This document shows positions 11,341 to 22,539 of a DNA stretch of 64,000 nt, one piece after another; the first letter of the stretch is position 1, and each line of letters opens with the position of its first letter. The stretch is taken from assembly GCA_021234155.1 (NCBI GenBank), contig JAJEKV010000003.1:23718874-23782873 (forward strand). Reading direction: 5' to 3'. The DNA is from Isoetes taiwanensis. Lineage: Eukaryota > Streptophyta > Lycopodiopsida > Isoetales > Isoetaceae. Made by a program: the position numbers and the translations under genes. Below the pieces are notes generated by a model. That model was not told where the DNA came from. It did not search any database and saw only the letters and a program-made list of their open reading frames with translations.

Positions 11341-12589
11341 TTAGTCGTGGACATGTCGAATGGGTAGACATAATGGGGTATGTAGGTGGAATAAAAACAC
11401 TAAATGTCCATGGATGTAATGAGTGCCAAATGTGAAGGGTTTACTTAATATCGGGCATCTAGAAATGCGTAAAGTGGAATCAAATGAGTAGGCATAATAG
11501 AATGCATAGAGTTTAGGGTGCTTGTGGTAATTTAGGATTTTTTTTTAAGATTGTGTGGTCAACACATATGCAATTGGATGTTCTGTGCGTATCTGTGTGG
11601 AAGACGTATGTGGGTAGTGTAGTGCAGTGTAGTTTGTTGGGGTGTGCTTTTGTGAGAGACTTCATAGTATATATCTAGTGTAGTAGTAATGTGTGTATTT
11701 CTTCATAGCCATTGAATGTGCATGCATTTGAGAGTTCCTTTAGCATTGTCCAAGGTTAAAAACATTGTATTTAATATAAAAATAAAACTTAGAAACTCGA
11801 CCTTTTGGGGTTGCTTTTGTCTTTGGAAGTTCTAGATTTTCTTGGCGTGGGGGATACGTATCCTTGTCTTTCCATCCATAGTTGCATGTTACTTCCTCTC
11901 AATTCTTCAAAATTTATAATATGATGGATCTCCAAACTTCTCTAAACCCTTAAATGCATAGACCCTAGATCAATGCCAGCTATTATGCTTGTGCCTTGGT
12001 TTAAAAATGATCCCATATAGCCATTCAATATAAGAATACAATTTTCAAGAGCTTATAAAATTTATAAAGGTTCATAGACATTTTGGTGGTCTAAGGAGTG
12101 CATATGTTAAGGTTGAGAATAGCAATTAATAATGTCAACGTTTTGTATTCTAAAAATATCACACATATTAAAAATAAATGCCAGAAAAATATTACATGAT
12201 AGAACTGAATGTGATAAGTCTTTGAAACATTGCAAGATAGATATATTAAGAGAATTACTTATAAAGGTACTTTTACAACAACATGAACATTTGTCGTGGT
12301 CATACTCGTGTAATACCTTCTAAATCATAAGTTGCATTTATCTTTATGCTACCATAGGCTAACCACGTTGAGTGTGCCAATTTGCTTGTCAGTTTCTGCA
12401 CATACACATGTAGAATTACAAATTCAATAATTATAAAAAATGTAGTGTAAATATCAGTGCTCAAGGAGTATGGGGAAAACAAATAGAAGCCTCAAGAATG
12501 TTAAACTCCTAAACATTAAGTTTAATTGTACTTTAGACCTGCAAATTTTGTTAAAAGCATTAAAAACATTCATTGATAACTATCAATAT

Positions 12590-13625
12590 CTGTGATTTCC
12601 AACACAGTGCTGGAAAAGTCTAACCTTGAAAAATGAATGCAATGTTAATGTACATGTCATCCAATGCTTCGAATTCTTTATTGCAACCACCATAGAAGCA
12701 GAGAATTCCATTCTGGCCAACAGAATCTCCAGCAAGAGAGATACATGAAGACGGCTTGATCCCCGTGGTTTGAAACCTCACCCAAACCTTGGTTTCTACG
12801 ATTACAAAATAATAACATGTTTAAAAGAGAATGATGGAGAAACATACACATGAGAATGGATTTGTAAGCTTAACAGGTTAGAATTAGCATAGACACAACT
12901 AAGTCAAGGTAGCGCAAATCATTGAAAAGCTGGCGATTGTCCGTGAAACCACCAAACACAAAAGATATTTGTCAAAGCTTACAGTTGTATGACCTGCCCC
13001 GGGCAATAAGGGTCAATCAATGACTTTCAAGTCCTTCCAACTAAGTGTACCTGGTTGCAAAAGACATAATTAATGCTTTGGATACTATAAAATATTTTAA
13101 AAACAAATGTGCAAACTCCAATCTCAAATTCATTGCCATGCCTGCATCTAGAATGTGGACAGCCGTCAAATATGAATTGTCTGCATCCTCATCACCAATG
13201 ATACCCAAATAATTTTTGTATGATGAACATGTATGGCTATCCCTAGGAACAGGGGGATTATCTTTTGTGGATATTTTGCTCCAAGTGAAGGTTTCTGTAA
13301 AAAAAAACAAATTTTGATTAAAGAAAAATGAAGCTGGACTTCAGTGATAATTCCTTTACATTCTAAACAATGGAGCTTGACTCCAGTAATAACATGCCAA
13401 AAACCCCTTTACATTTTGCAGAATCTGAGATCACCCATCACATGCACTATGAAAAATTAGTTGCTTTATCACATAGTACTTTTCTGGTCAAGGAATAAAG
13501 AATTGGAATAGTACACATTCATTTGTATACCTACTTGAAGCATGCAATCTGTAGCCATCCCTTTTGCGACCCCATATACGTAGAGATAACCACCACTGGA
13601 AATAAGACTCCAAACAGGAGTTGCC
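12590..13625 (-). pseudogene. Captured kelch-repeat protein gene fragment (copy 1)
   Basis: Three exon-like blocks occur in order on the minus strand. At about 13622-13531: WSLISSGGYLYVYG, a kelch blade with the G-x-Y-L-Y-V-Y-G strand. At about 13294-13140: TFTWSKISTKDNPPVPRDSH followed by VHILDA, the W-S-x-P-P-x-P-R-D-S-H-T-C and L-x-D-x-H-x-L-D hallmarks of kelch motifs. At about 12775-12590: GILCFYGGCN and EALDDMY. A pyrimidine tract plus AG precedes the second block. Plant kelch proteins of this type fold as beta-propellers for protein binding. The fragment has no start, and the blocks are broken. A second copy is at 56560-57560. Confidence 0.65.
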
Positions 13626-14826
13626 TGAACAAATGGCAATGTTAATAGCAGCACCTTTTCATAATCTATAACCTAAAAAGTACCTGTGCAATCATCTTAT
13701 TTTGTATATATTCTGTGAAGTATATATGCTAGCATTTAAAGAAAGAAAATACTATGCAGACCCATTGTCAGACTGCATGTTCTATAGTCTAGCTTGTTAA
13801 GAACCTATGTTGCATAAAGTGAGGAGAGCAACATCCACCCAAACATAACCTACACATCAACGACCCACTAGCAACCTTTTCTTTGCCTTAGCAGGAAGAG
13901 CAGAACCCAGCAGAAAGAGCAGGACCCATCTTTTCTTTACTCTAAAAGCAAATTAGTTGAAGTCAGCATAGATCACATAAGAACCATACCATAGGAAACA
14001 TTGAGGCCACAGTTAAATTGCACACTAAAGAAGCTTATACCGCATCAAAAGGGCTTATATCTGGAGCACTGGGTTATCCAAATGTAGTGGAATCAGGATG
14101 CATGCAATGACTTTGAATATAAGATGGCTACAGATTAAGGGGCCCATCAGATCCACATTCGGAACAAATTCAACTCGCCAAACCCTTGAGCTTTAAAGAA
14201 TAGAAATGCAGAAAACTATGGCGGAGTGGTTGCCTGTTTTAACAGGGAAAAGAGATTTGGATCAGGAATTTATTTGCATGTCTTGTTATAGAAAGCTTAC
14301 TTGCTTCACACCATAAGCAAATGACGCTGAGTAGATACACTCACTTACAAACGTAAGATACACTCACTTACAAACGTAAGATGGACTGGGAAGATGGGCT
14401 GCATAGTAGGATGTGTTCCTGCACCAAATTTAAAAAGGAAGAAATGATTAGCGGGCTGCAAAGGAAGAAATGATTAGCAAAGTGCAAATAATAGGAAAAA
14501 CATACAATTATAGATGGGAATATGGGCTGCATGGCAAGTTGCCTCCTCTCCTTGTTTCTTTGCACCAAATTTACAAAGCAGGGCTTCAATGAGCTTCAAC
14601 TACAGAGCAACATAAAAATACAGGTTTATAAGCCAATCAAAAAATAAGTCAATCCACGTTTTACATTTCAAGCTTGTCAAAATAGCTCACCTCATTCTAA
14701 GCTTTTCAAAATAGCTCATTTCATCTTTGATCATGCATGCCACTCACATGATTCAGCTCAAACTCAAGAGCCAATGACGAACACAATTCGAGGCGCAGAG
14801 ATGGTTGAGGGAAAATTTCATAAGAA

Positions 14827-15112
14827 TCATAGGAAGGGGGAAGGTTTCCATCGAAATGATAAGCACTCATCTAGGTCCCGGGCTGCAAGTCCGCAAAAAG
14901 ATGCATAACAATTTATGAAGATGTAAATTTGAAACCTAATAATGTTTCCACGCGAAGACACCGGATCGGTGAAAACATTCAAGGAGCTTATTCTTGACTG
15001 ATTCTTATGAGATGAAGGCATGAGAGAGATCCGAACCGGCCGGGTCGCTAATTTCGAGCCACGCTTTTCCATCAAGCTAAGGAGCTCCCTAAATCTCATT
15101 TTCCATAAATCT
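14827..15112 (-). pseudogene. Unidentified exon-like ORF upstream of the kelch fragment
   Basis: The minus-strand frame starts MENEIRFRELLSLMEKRGSK (15112 downwards) and runs about 90 codons. It is largely preserved in the second copy (59050-58761), apart from CAG and CTG sites. It lies 5' of the kelch exons on the same strand and could be the first exon of the same captured gene. I do not recognise the family. Confidence 0.3.
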
Positions 15113-15925
15113 AAGGTGCAAGAATGGAAGGTTTTGTAACAACCAAAGAATCGCTATATGTTGAAGAAGAGGCAGACTGCTATATGTTGAAGAAGAGGCA
15201 GAAGGCAGACGGCTCCTTGAACTCTTTGAATAAAACAGATAAGAAATGCACATGTTTTCTTAGGTGCAGTCTCAAATTTTGCACTATTTTTGCATATGTG
15301 CAGTCTCTAAACGCCTGAAATCAGACTCATGTTTGGCATTTTATACTAAACGTGGAGACAGAAGATGCTTCGCATGATGCGCAAGCAAAGTTCAAAGGCT
15401 CCCTGAACATGATGAAATGTCAAATTGATTTGAAAGGGAACTTCAACGGGATTCTTTAGAATCTATAGTAAACCTGAGAGGTCGAGAGGCAAGTGGGTCT
15501 ATGAGTCTAAACCTCCTCTTCATGTTCCCGCACGTAATTTACAAAGGATATAGAGATTAGCTGTTCGAAATTGTAACCTTGTTTAGAGTGCAAATAATAG
15601 GAAGTGTAAATAATCTTAGGAAAAACATACAGTGATAACCAGGAACACGGGCGCCACAGCAAGTCACCTGCTCTCCCCGATCCTTTGCCCCGAATTTACC
15701 TTTAGAGCTTCAAAGACAGAGCACTACTTTCCAACTACAAACTTCGGAATCCAAAAGATAAACTGGAAGCTGCAAGCAAAAAAGACAATCGTAAGGTAGG
15801 AACATGTCCTGCATGGATTCCAAGCATTCAAGCCTATCTCACCCTTGCCGATCATGGACATGCACCAAGCTCAAACTCAAGAATGCAACTCAGGCCATCA
15901 TGAAAAAAATTCGTAGATGAGGAGG

Positions 15926-16837
15926 TGTTAGCCTAAAACCTGGCTCTGGCCAACATTCAGAAGGAAGATATAGTGAGAACCTCCAGATCTAATTAGAGGG
16001 AAGATCAACCCCAAACTATAAGGAAATAAAGTCTAAGAACTTAGAACATAAAAGATACAATCTTGCTATCAAACAGTAAACGTTTTTCTTACAATAGATT
16101 AATTTTTCTTTTGCTTTTCTTGAAGGAAATATAGCAGAACAATGATTTTTAGAAGAATGCAAAAATAGGTCTTGCTTGATTCAGGAAAAATAAATACACC
16201 TAAATTCAAAGAGAACAAAGATTTTAAGGAGAATACACAATAGGTCCTTGCTTGATTCCGGAAACAAATACTCCTAAGAGCAGCTTGAATCAGCCATAGT
16301 CATGAGCTTACTGGAAACCGAACATAGCATAACACATTTTGGAGTCTTCTTGAAGGAAAACTGGAATTTCACAATCAGAATATATTCTTGGTTTTGAATT
16401 CGGCGAATGCACACATATATCATATGCTGTTACCCGCAGAGAGCAAAATCGGCTTCCTCTTCTCTTTAAACATCTTCTGGATCCCGCCAAGAAATGGTTA
16501 GATCCATACCTGTGCATGATATCGGCAGATTTGGAGCAGAACTTCATGATAACAGTTCGTTGGAGCTTCTTCGAGTTCGTCCAAAAAGGGTAAACAGGTC
16601 GTTTAGGGTTTTCTTGAGATAACATGCCAAAAAAATATCTTAAAGGTTGAAAGTAATAACATTATTTTTTGTTGATGTAGAAACAACCATATGCGTATCT
16701 GCAAACTTCTCCCTGCAACTCAGAAGATACCCTCTTGAAGTAGAAGTCCTGAGAAATCTATTGTAGCCCATATTTTGCTTCAGCACCAAAACGTGTAAAA
16801 ATGGCGAAAAATGATGTTGCCTCTAGGGGAGGCAACA
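15926..16837 (-). repeat. Gypsy 3' LTR (copy 1, 912 bp)
   Basis: It begins TGTTAGCCTAAAACC on the plus strand and ends GAGGCAACA. The end itself contains an inverted repeat (TGTTGCCTC, TAG, GGGAGGCAACA) at 16815-16837. It matches 35634-36509 and 59845-60750. It retains a 36-bp segment at about 16326-16361 that the 5' LTR lacks. Confidence 0.93.
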
Positions 16838-16989
16838 TTTATGCCCAAAAGAGATGCAGGCTGGTCCCCTTAGCCCTAAGGTATGATGTGGAGGTAGCAT
16901 GTGTGTAGGAATGAGTGATGGAAGAGGTGATAATGACAAGCAGATGATAGTGTGGATGTGGAACGGATAAACCTGCTCATGACAGAAAT

Positions 16990-17625
16990 AAACATTAGAA
17001 GGCTGCTGTAATAATGGACAGAGATGAATAGCAGCCATGGGTACGAATAGTATGGAAGATAGATGTGTGAAGTTCTGATGGAAAATAGGGCAACGATCAA
17101 CGGGTGGACATGGAAGACTAGGATGCACCGCATGATGACGAAATAAGCATTAGAAGGTTGCCGTAATAATGGATGAGATGAAAAGCGACCATGGGTATGG
17201 ATAGTATGGAAGATAGATGTGTGAAGTTCGATGGGAAATAGGGCAACGATCAACGGTGGAAATGGAAGACTAGGATGCACCGCACATGACAAAATTAAGC
17301 ATTAGAAGGCTGCTGTAATAATGGACAGAGATGAAAAGCAGCCATGGGTATGGATAGTATGGAAGATAGATGTGTGAAGTTCTGATGGGAAATAGGGCAA
17401 CGATCAACAGGTGGAAATGGAAGACTAGGATGCACCTGCACATGACAAAATTAAGCATTAGAAGGCTGCTGTAATAATGGACAGAGATGAAAAGCAGCCA
17501 TGGGTATGAATAGCATGGAAGATAGATGTGCGAAGTTCAGATGGAAATAGGGCAACGATCAACGGGTGGACATGGAAGACTAGGATGCACCTGCACATGA
17601 CAAAATGGAAGACTGGAATGTCATC
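16990..17625 (-). repeat. Four-copy tandem repeat, about 156-bp unit, in the gypsy 3' region
   Basis: Units begin near CATTAGAAGGCTGCTG at about 16993, 17148, 17300 and 17457. The period of about 156 bp equals 52 codons, so the minus-strand peptide (HPSLPCPP, FHQNFTHLSSIL, PMAAIHLCPLL) repeats in related frames. It lies between integrase and the 3' LTR. Tandem arrays in this position are a known feature of several plant gypsy elements and can seed satellites. I see no sign that the peptide is a real product. Confidence 0.85.
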
Positions 17626-17763
17626 AAATGATTCTGCACATGAAAAGATCGAGTAACATGAGAATGCCCTAAAGAGATATGTCTACAAGACTGAAAAAGA
17701 TACACATATAATGTTTAAGGGAGATAAAGACTTCTAGATTCAAAAATAGACATTTATGTAATG

Positions 17764-18812
17764 TCGTCGATTCGCGTAGCGAATCGCCATTCTTGCTCAA
17801 GACGAGCATGCATGCATTGCATGCGTTGCATGCATGCATCGCATGCATTTTGGGCCGTTCTTCAGGTTGGGCGTTTGCTACTTATTGCAGAGTTCTTCAT
17901 CGACGTTTCATCGGCGCTTCCTCTTCTCTCAGCAGTACCTTATTCTCTTTGAATTGTTTCCAGGCAGGGGAGGGGCTTCTTCCTGCCTGGTTTGGCCAAT
18001 TTGGCGTTGCTTTCCTGCTGTCCTTTCCGGCCTTTAGCCTTCATCCTGTGACCTTCGTCCTCGATCCTAGTTTGTTAAGGAAGTCCTTTGGTATTCGGGC
18101 GCTTTGTTGAGTCGCAGTGCAAGAATGTCGTCGATTCGCGTAGCGAATCGCCATTCTTGCTCAAGACGAGCATGCATGCATCGCATGCGTTTTGGGCCGT
18201 TCTTCAGGTTGGGCGTTTGCTACTTATTGCGGAGTTCTTCATCGACGTTTCATCGGCGCTTCCTCTTCTCTCAGCAGTACCTTATTCTCTTTGAACCCAC
18301 ACCCTCCCCCCCTTCTTTGTTTTTTATATTTTGTACAAGTTACGTTTATCATGTTTTTCCACCCGGTGGGTGATGCTTTTTTTCCACCTATTGGGTGATG
18401 CTATTCTTTGGTATGTTTCTCGTTTGTTGTGTTGGTGATGTGCAGGTACAGGTTGGCGAGCGCCATCCGTTTTGACTTCTCCATGCGGGGGTTTTTGGGA
18501 GCGATTCTATGCCTTACATTTGTCTAAGCCCCTTGCCGAAGGCTTATCACTAGGGTTTTTCCTCGAAAACCCGAAAGGGCGGGGTTTTTTAATCCCAGTG
18601 ATAAGCTTTCGGCAGGTACATCAGCCACTCATCTATTAGCATTGTATTTGTTTTTGGGGTCCAAATGATATAATTGGATTTTCCCTTTATTTTTCGTGGG
18701 TAGTTCGCATGTGTGCGGCTATCCACTGTCCACCATTGTAGAAATCTGTTGAGATGAATAAGAAGCCTATCTATCGGGCGCTTTATTGGTTTCATGCGAG
18801 TCGCAGTGCAAG
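17764..18812. mobile_element. 1,049-bp insertion with two tandem variable units
   Basis: The second gypsy copy runs uninterrupted across this site (TTATGTAATGCCCAAAAG at 61679), so 17764-18812 is an insertion. AATG occurs on both sides (17760-17763 and 18813-18816) as a possible 4-bp target duplication. Unit 1 (17764-18127) and unit 2 (18128-18816) share about 170 bases at the start (TCGTCGATTCGCGTAGCGAA) and the end GAGTCGCAGTGCAAGAATG. Their centres are unrelated. The start is palindrome-rich (GATTCGC-GTA-GCGAATC; runs of GCATGC). I cannot assign a class. Confidence 0.75.
18535..18613 (+). repeat. Long hairpin with conserved core (instance A)
   Basis: Arms GCCGAAGGCTTATCACT (18535-18551) and AGTGATAAGCTTTCGGC (18597-18613) pair over 17 bases, with one G-T wobble. 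They enclose a 45-base core, AGGGTTTTTCCTCGAAAACC through TTTTTTAATCCC. The core, but not the arms, recurs at 39030-39072 and 40215-40257 in the opposite orientation. Confidence 0.7.
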
Positions 18813-18816
18813 AATG

Positions 18817-19010
18817 CCCAAAAGAGATACGTATGCATGATACAAAAGGGATATGTATGCAATGCCCAAAAGAGATATGATGCAAAAGGGATATGTATGC
18901 AATGCCCAAAAGAGATATGTATGCATGACGCAGATGGAATATGCATGCAATGACCAAAAGAGTTACGTATACATGACAATGACACAAAAGGAATATGTAT
19001 GTAACTTAAC
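18817..19010. repeat. Short degenerate tandem repeat (ATGCCCAAAAGAGATA unit)
   Basis: Variants of CCAAAAGAGATA-TGTATGCATG alternate with ACAAAAGGGATATGTATGCA, with periods of about 24 to 48 bases. The same array is present in the second copy at 61684-61885. On the minus strand it gives repeated H-I-P-F and S-F-G-H peptides that are not a credible gene. It lies just 3' of the integrase frame. Confidence 0.75.
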
Positions 19011-19026
19011 TAAAGATCAAGTTTGT

Positions 19027-20124
19027 TCAGGCATAATATTTTTTAAGGTAATAAGTATTGCAAGGATTCATGCATTCCTGACCTGTCAATGCGTCTCGCA
19101 ACCAATAAGAATTTTGCCCTGCAGATCCTAAAATCTCAAAAGGTCCTTCCCAAATATTGTCAAATTTAGAAGCAACATTCTCTTTAGATCGATTCCATTT
19201 CAGCACTAACTCCCCTGCTGTAAAACAACCCTGCAGCCTATTTTTAGCCTCGAAGGTGGCCTTGTCCTTGGCCTTTTTTACTTTAATGGCTTGTTCAGCA
19301 TCTAGTCTATGTTCATCTAGCTGCAATCCAATCTGTCTTTGATTGCCTTATCCATTTCTAAGCAAAGAGTTGAAGCCATTTTGAGAGAAGGGATTTCCAG
19401 TTCTAAGGGTATCGTGGATTCTAGACCGTACACAAGCCTAAAAGGGGTGTGACCTGTAGGCTGTAGCCACTTTGGTAGTAGTACGATATGCCCACAATGC
19501 ATCTGTAAGCCTTAAATGCCAATCCCGTTTAGAAAAGTCAACAGTCTTTTGTAGAATGGATTTGATTACCTTATTGGATGCTTCCGCTTGGCCATTTCCT
19601 TGTGGATAGTACGAAGAACTCCGGACATGCTTGATCTTGAACCTGTTAGTCATCTTGTAAATAACATCGTTAACAAAAGCAGTACCCCTGTCGGTCAGAA
19701 TTTTATATGGAATACCAAATCTGGAACATATATGATCATACAAGAAGTTTGCAGTAACTTGGGCATTAGCTTGCCTTGCAGGTATAGCCTCCACCCACTT
19801 TGTAAATAAATTTGTAGCAACCAATATATATTCGTGTTGAGCCGAAGACGTGGGGTGGAGAGGCCCCACGAAGTCCAATCCCCAAATCTGGAAGGGACCT
19901 GGGGAGACGATGGCTGTAAGCTCACCGGGCTGTAATATTCTTTTGGAAAAAATCTGACAAGAGTGGCATCTTGTTACATAAGTGTGACAATCCTTAAACA
20001 TTGAAGGCCAAAAGTAACCAGCTCGTAATATTTTTTTGGCTGTGGATTCAGATGAAAAATGGCCTCCGCACACTCCATGATGACACTCTGCAGAACCAAT
20101 GCATATTCCTGTTCCTGCAAACAC
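19027..20124 (-). pseudogene. Gypsy integrase (copy 1)
   Basis: The HHCC zinc-binding region is near 20080-19960 (HHGVCGGHFSSES, then CHTYVTRCHSC). The catalytic core shows GLDFVGPLHP (first Asp), KILTDRGTAFVNDVI (second Asp) and SSYYPQGNGQAEASNK (Glu), the D,D(35)E pattern. The C-terminal part at 19326-19027 has GELVLKWNRSKENVASKFDN and IWEGPFEI, a GPF module, ending NTYYLKKYYA. Small frame breaks occur at about 20030 (a T run) and about 19440-19320. With these corrected it would be near full length. It joins cDNA to host DNA during transposition. Confidence 0.88.
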
Positions 20125-20199
20125 CTTAGAAGCAACCCATCTCTATTTCTTTTGCATAACACATCACCTACTAAAACATAAGCTAAACACCTTTCTTTG

Positions 20200-21166
20200 A
20201 ATCTCCTTAAGGCGCTTTTGGTCATGTCTGCAGGAAGTTCTTGCCACTTAAGATATTTGATAATTGGGACTTGCCAAGAATCATAACTGAGGACTTGAAA
20301 GACTTCAGCCTCTCCCTGCACATCATTGTCAACTTCATGATCATAGAAAGCATATGGAAGGTATAGACTAGGATTAGTAGTTCGAGCAGTAGTACAGATT
20401 TGAAGATCGAAAGATTGAAGCCTGACTGCCCAACGATGAAGCTTAGCTTTTTTTTCTACTTTACCATAAAGCATACATAATGGGTTCAGCTTCATGAACA
20501 CTAGTATCTTGCTGCACATCAACAAATGTCCATGCTTCTTGACCAAAAATATAAGCGCCAGAAAGATGTTTTTCCGGACTTCGAGATATTTTTCCTCCGT
20601 CTTTGACCATTGCTTGCCAGAAAACTCTATGAGACCTTTTCCTTGGATAAGTGCTATTCCCAATGCCTTCTTTGTCACAGTGATATAAACCTGAAAATCC
20701 TCCTCGAAATGGTTGGCGAGATCAAGATGGTTTCTGCACTTAAAGCACTTATTAGAGAGTCAAAAGCCTCTTGGCACTCCTTAGACCAACATACCCTAAT
20801 AAATTTGCTCTGTCCTTTAGGGATATATCCTACTCTTGTTAATGCAGAAATAGGACTGATCATATGTGAGAAATTTGGTACATAGATTCTTAAGAAACTG
20901 GCCATACCAATCAATTTCTTAACTTCTTTGACATTAGTAGGAGCGGGTACATTCTTGAGTAGTGCTACCTTCTCTTGAGAAACCTGTAGGCCTGCATGTG
21001 AAACTTGGTGGCCAAGTAGTTGCCCCTTGGGCGTTAGAAAAATGCACTTTTTAGGATTTAAATTTACTCCAGCTTGCCTACACATTATGCAAAGATCATG
21101 TACTAATTGAAAGTGCTGGGCCCTTGTAGTACCAAGACACAAATCATCCAAAAATATTCTAAAGGA
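20200..21166 (-). pseudogene. Gypsy RT C-terminal half and degenerate RNase H (copy 1)
   Basis: Immediately after the Helitron boundary the frame reads RIFLDDLCLG, the RT catalytic F-L-D-D box. It continues through KKCIFLTPKGQLLGHQVSHA and ALTRVGYIPKGQ to 20675. The RNase H follows: VYITVTKKALGIALIQ, FSGKQWSKTEEKYLEVRK, HRWAVRLQSFDLQI. The usual T-D-A-S with its first catalytic Asp is replaced by I-T-V-T here; the second copy reads differently at that codon because of a CAG site. The Glu region (T-E-E-K-Y) is kept. The N-terminal RT half is at 32538-33107. Confidence 0.85.
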
Positions 21167-21195
21167 CTAGTTACGGTGCCCAGCGTTGCTGGGCA
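21167..21195 (-). other. Helitron 3' terminus of H3
   Basis: TGCCCAGC, loop AAC on the minus strand, GCTGGGCA forms an 8-bp stem at 21177-21195. CTAG follows at 21170-21167, then T. The stem sequence is the same as at 2777 and 8323, but the spacer differs (ACCGTAA-type instead of ACTTTTT), so this is a related but distinct subfamily. Confidence 0.92.
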
Positions 21196-21477
21196 TCGTC
21201 CTTTTTATGATGTTTCAGCGAGAGCTCTATTCTACCAATCTGTCAGACTTGCCGAGGTAAAGATTGAATCTGTCATGCTCTAACTCTATAGTTGCAGAGG
21301 TGGTTCCATCTGTAAACCGCAAAAATGGGCATTTTGATCGACATATATAATCAAAAATTCATTTTTTATTTTCTAGAGGTACCTATCTAGATATATAATC
21401 GAGATTTAATTTTTTGATTCTGTTCGTCGCTCCTATCCTTGCTAGCAGACTCCCCTTGTATTTGCACAATTCATCCC

Positions 21478-22440
21478 TCGTATTTCTTACATCTATGTTG
21501 GCCTAGCATGTAAGACAGGACTTGCATACACACTCGTATTTGTTACATCTATATTGGCCTAGCATGTACGACAGGAGTTGCATAAGCATCCCACTATAGG
21601 AGTTGCATAGACAATTACTGTAAAAAGATTACTGAAGTTGATTTTTACATTTTTTTATGCAAACTATTTTTTTTCTCCAATTGATTAACAAAGAAACATG
21701 ATTGGCCTTTTCATGACAGTTAATGCAAATGTTCCTAGAGTGCTGACTGTTAATGTAGTTGTTCCTAGAGTGTTGAAAGATAATGCAGTTGTTCATGGAG
21801 TGCTTCTTAAGTTATAAAACATTATGTTGCCTTAAATTGCTATAATAAAATGAACATGCTTAGTTTTGGCAAAAGGCCTAAAGGACAATAAAGCAGTTGT
21901 TCAGTTGTTCATGGAATGCTGCATAACATTGCCCCAACTGCTATTACAAAACAAACATGCTTATCGGCAAAGGCCTAAAGGATAATAAAGCAATTGCATT
22001 TGTTTGAAATGATAGATAGCTTGTCTAAAGGGAAGACTCTATTTGGTTGCCGCACTCTCTCGTTGTAACTTGTATATGCATATGAAAAGTTAAAACGAAG
22101 TTGTTTTACATTTGTCGTTAGTGAAGCTTGTATTTGTATTTGAGCTGACATGTGTGGCACAGAGTAGAGTTGTGCATTAGCAATGCACACTTGTAATCTT
22201 CATGGTACATCAGTCGTGTGGGTATGCTTATGCTTACAACCCTGGTTAAGAGAAGGGAAGTGAACAGAGGCGGTCTAAAGGGAAGACCTTGTTTGGCTGT
22301 CCCACTCATGGGATGGCTTGTATATGTGAATATGAAAAGTTAAAACAGAAGTTGTTTGAGATTTGTAGTTAATGAAGCTTGTAACTGTATTAGAGCTGGC
22401 CTGTGTGGTGGGGAGTAGAGTTGTGGATTAACAATGCAGA
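21478..22440. repeat. Short direct duplications in H3
   Basis: TTGGCCTAGCATGTA recurs at about 21497 and 21552, each followed by ACAGGA(C/G)TTGCAT. A larger diverged pair, 22023-22190 and 22273-22440, starts GTCTAAAGGGAAGAC and shares GAGTAGAGTTGTG. The sequence is noncoding. Bases 21200-21480 show no gene. Confidence 0.7.
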
Positions 22441-22539
22441 ACACAAATTTATATAAAGAGAAAAAAGCCAATTAGCATCATTAATTGTAGTATGCCTATC
22501 AATGCTTCAAATAATAGGTCAACTTCTTACCAAATTGAT

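Larger units (their letters stand above)
11313..15925 (-). mobile_element. Helitron carrying kelch exons (H4, copy 1)
   Basis: The 3' end at 11313 interrupts copia. Sequence to the right is unrelated to copia and includes three kelch-type exons in the Helitron's own orientation. The gypsy element (GGAGG target duplication) was inserted into it at 15925/36510, so the Helitron continues right of 36514. Its 5' TC end was not found and may lie beyond the LINE at 37146. Stretches at 11341-12580 and 13630-14820 show no recognisable genes; the former has TG-rich low-complexity sequence (11560-11700). Confidence 0.5.

Noticed and set aside
16823-17458. Long minus-strand frames with repeated His/Pro/Ser peptides that look like a repetitive protein
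   Set aside because: They are translations of the noncoding 156-bp tandem array between integrase and LTR; frames overlap each other and start at arbitrary Met codons.
18589-18987. 132-codon minus frame rich in His and Ile-Ser-Phe-Gly repeats
   Set aside because: Translation of the short ATGCCCAAAAGAGATA array plus the 1,049-bp insertion; not a coherent protein.
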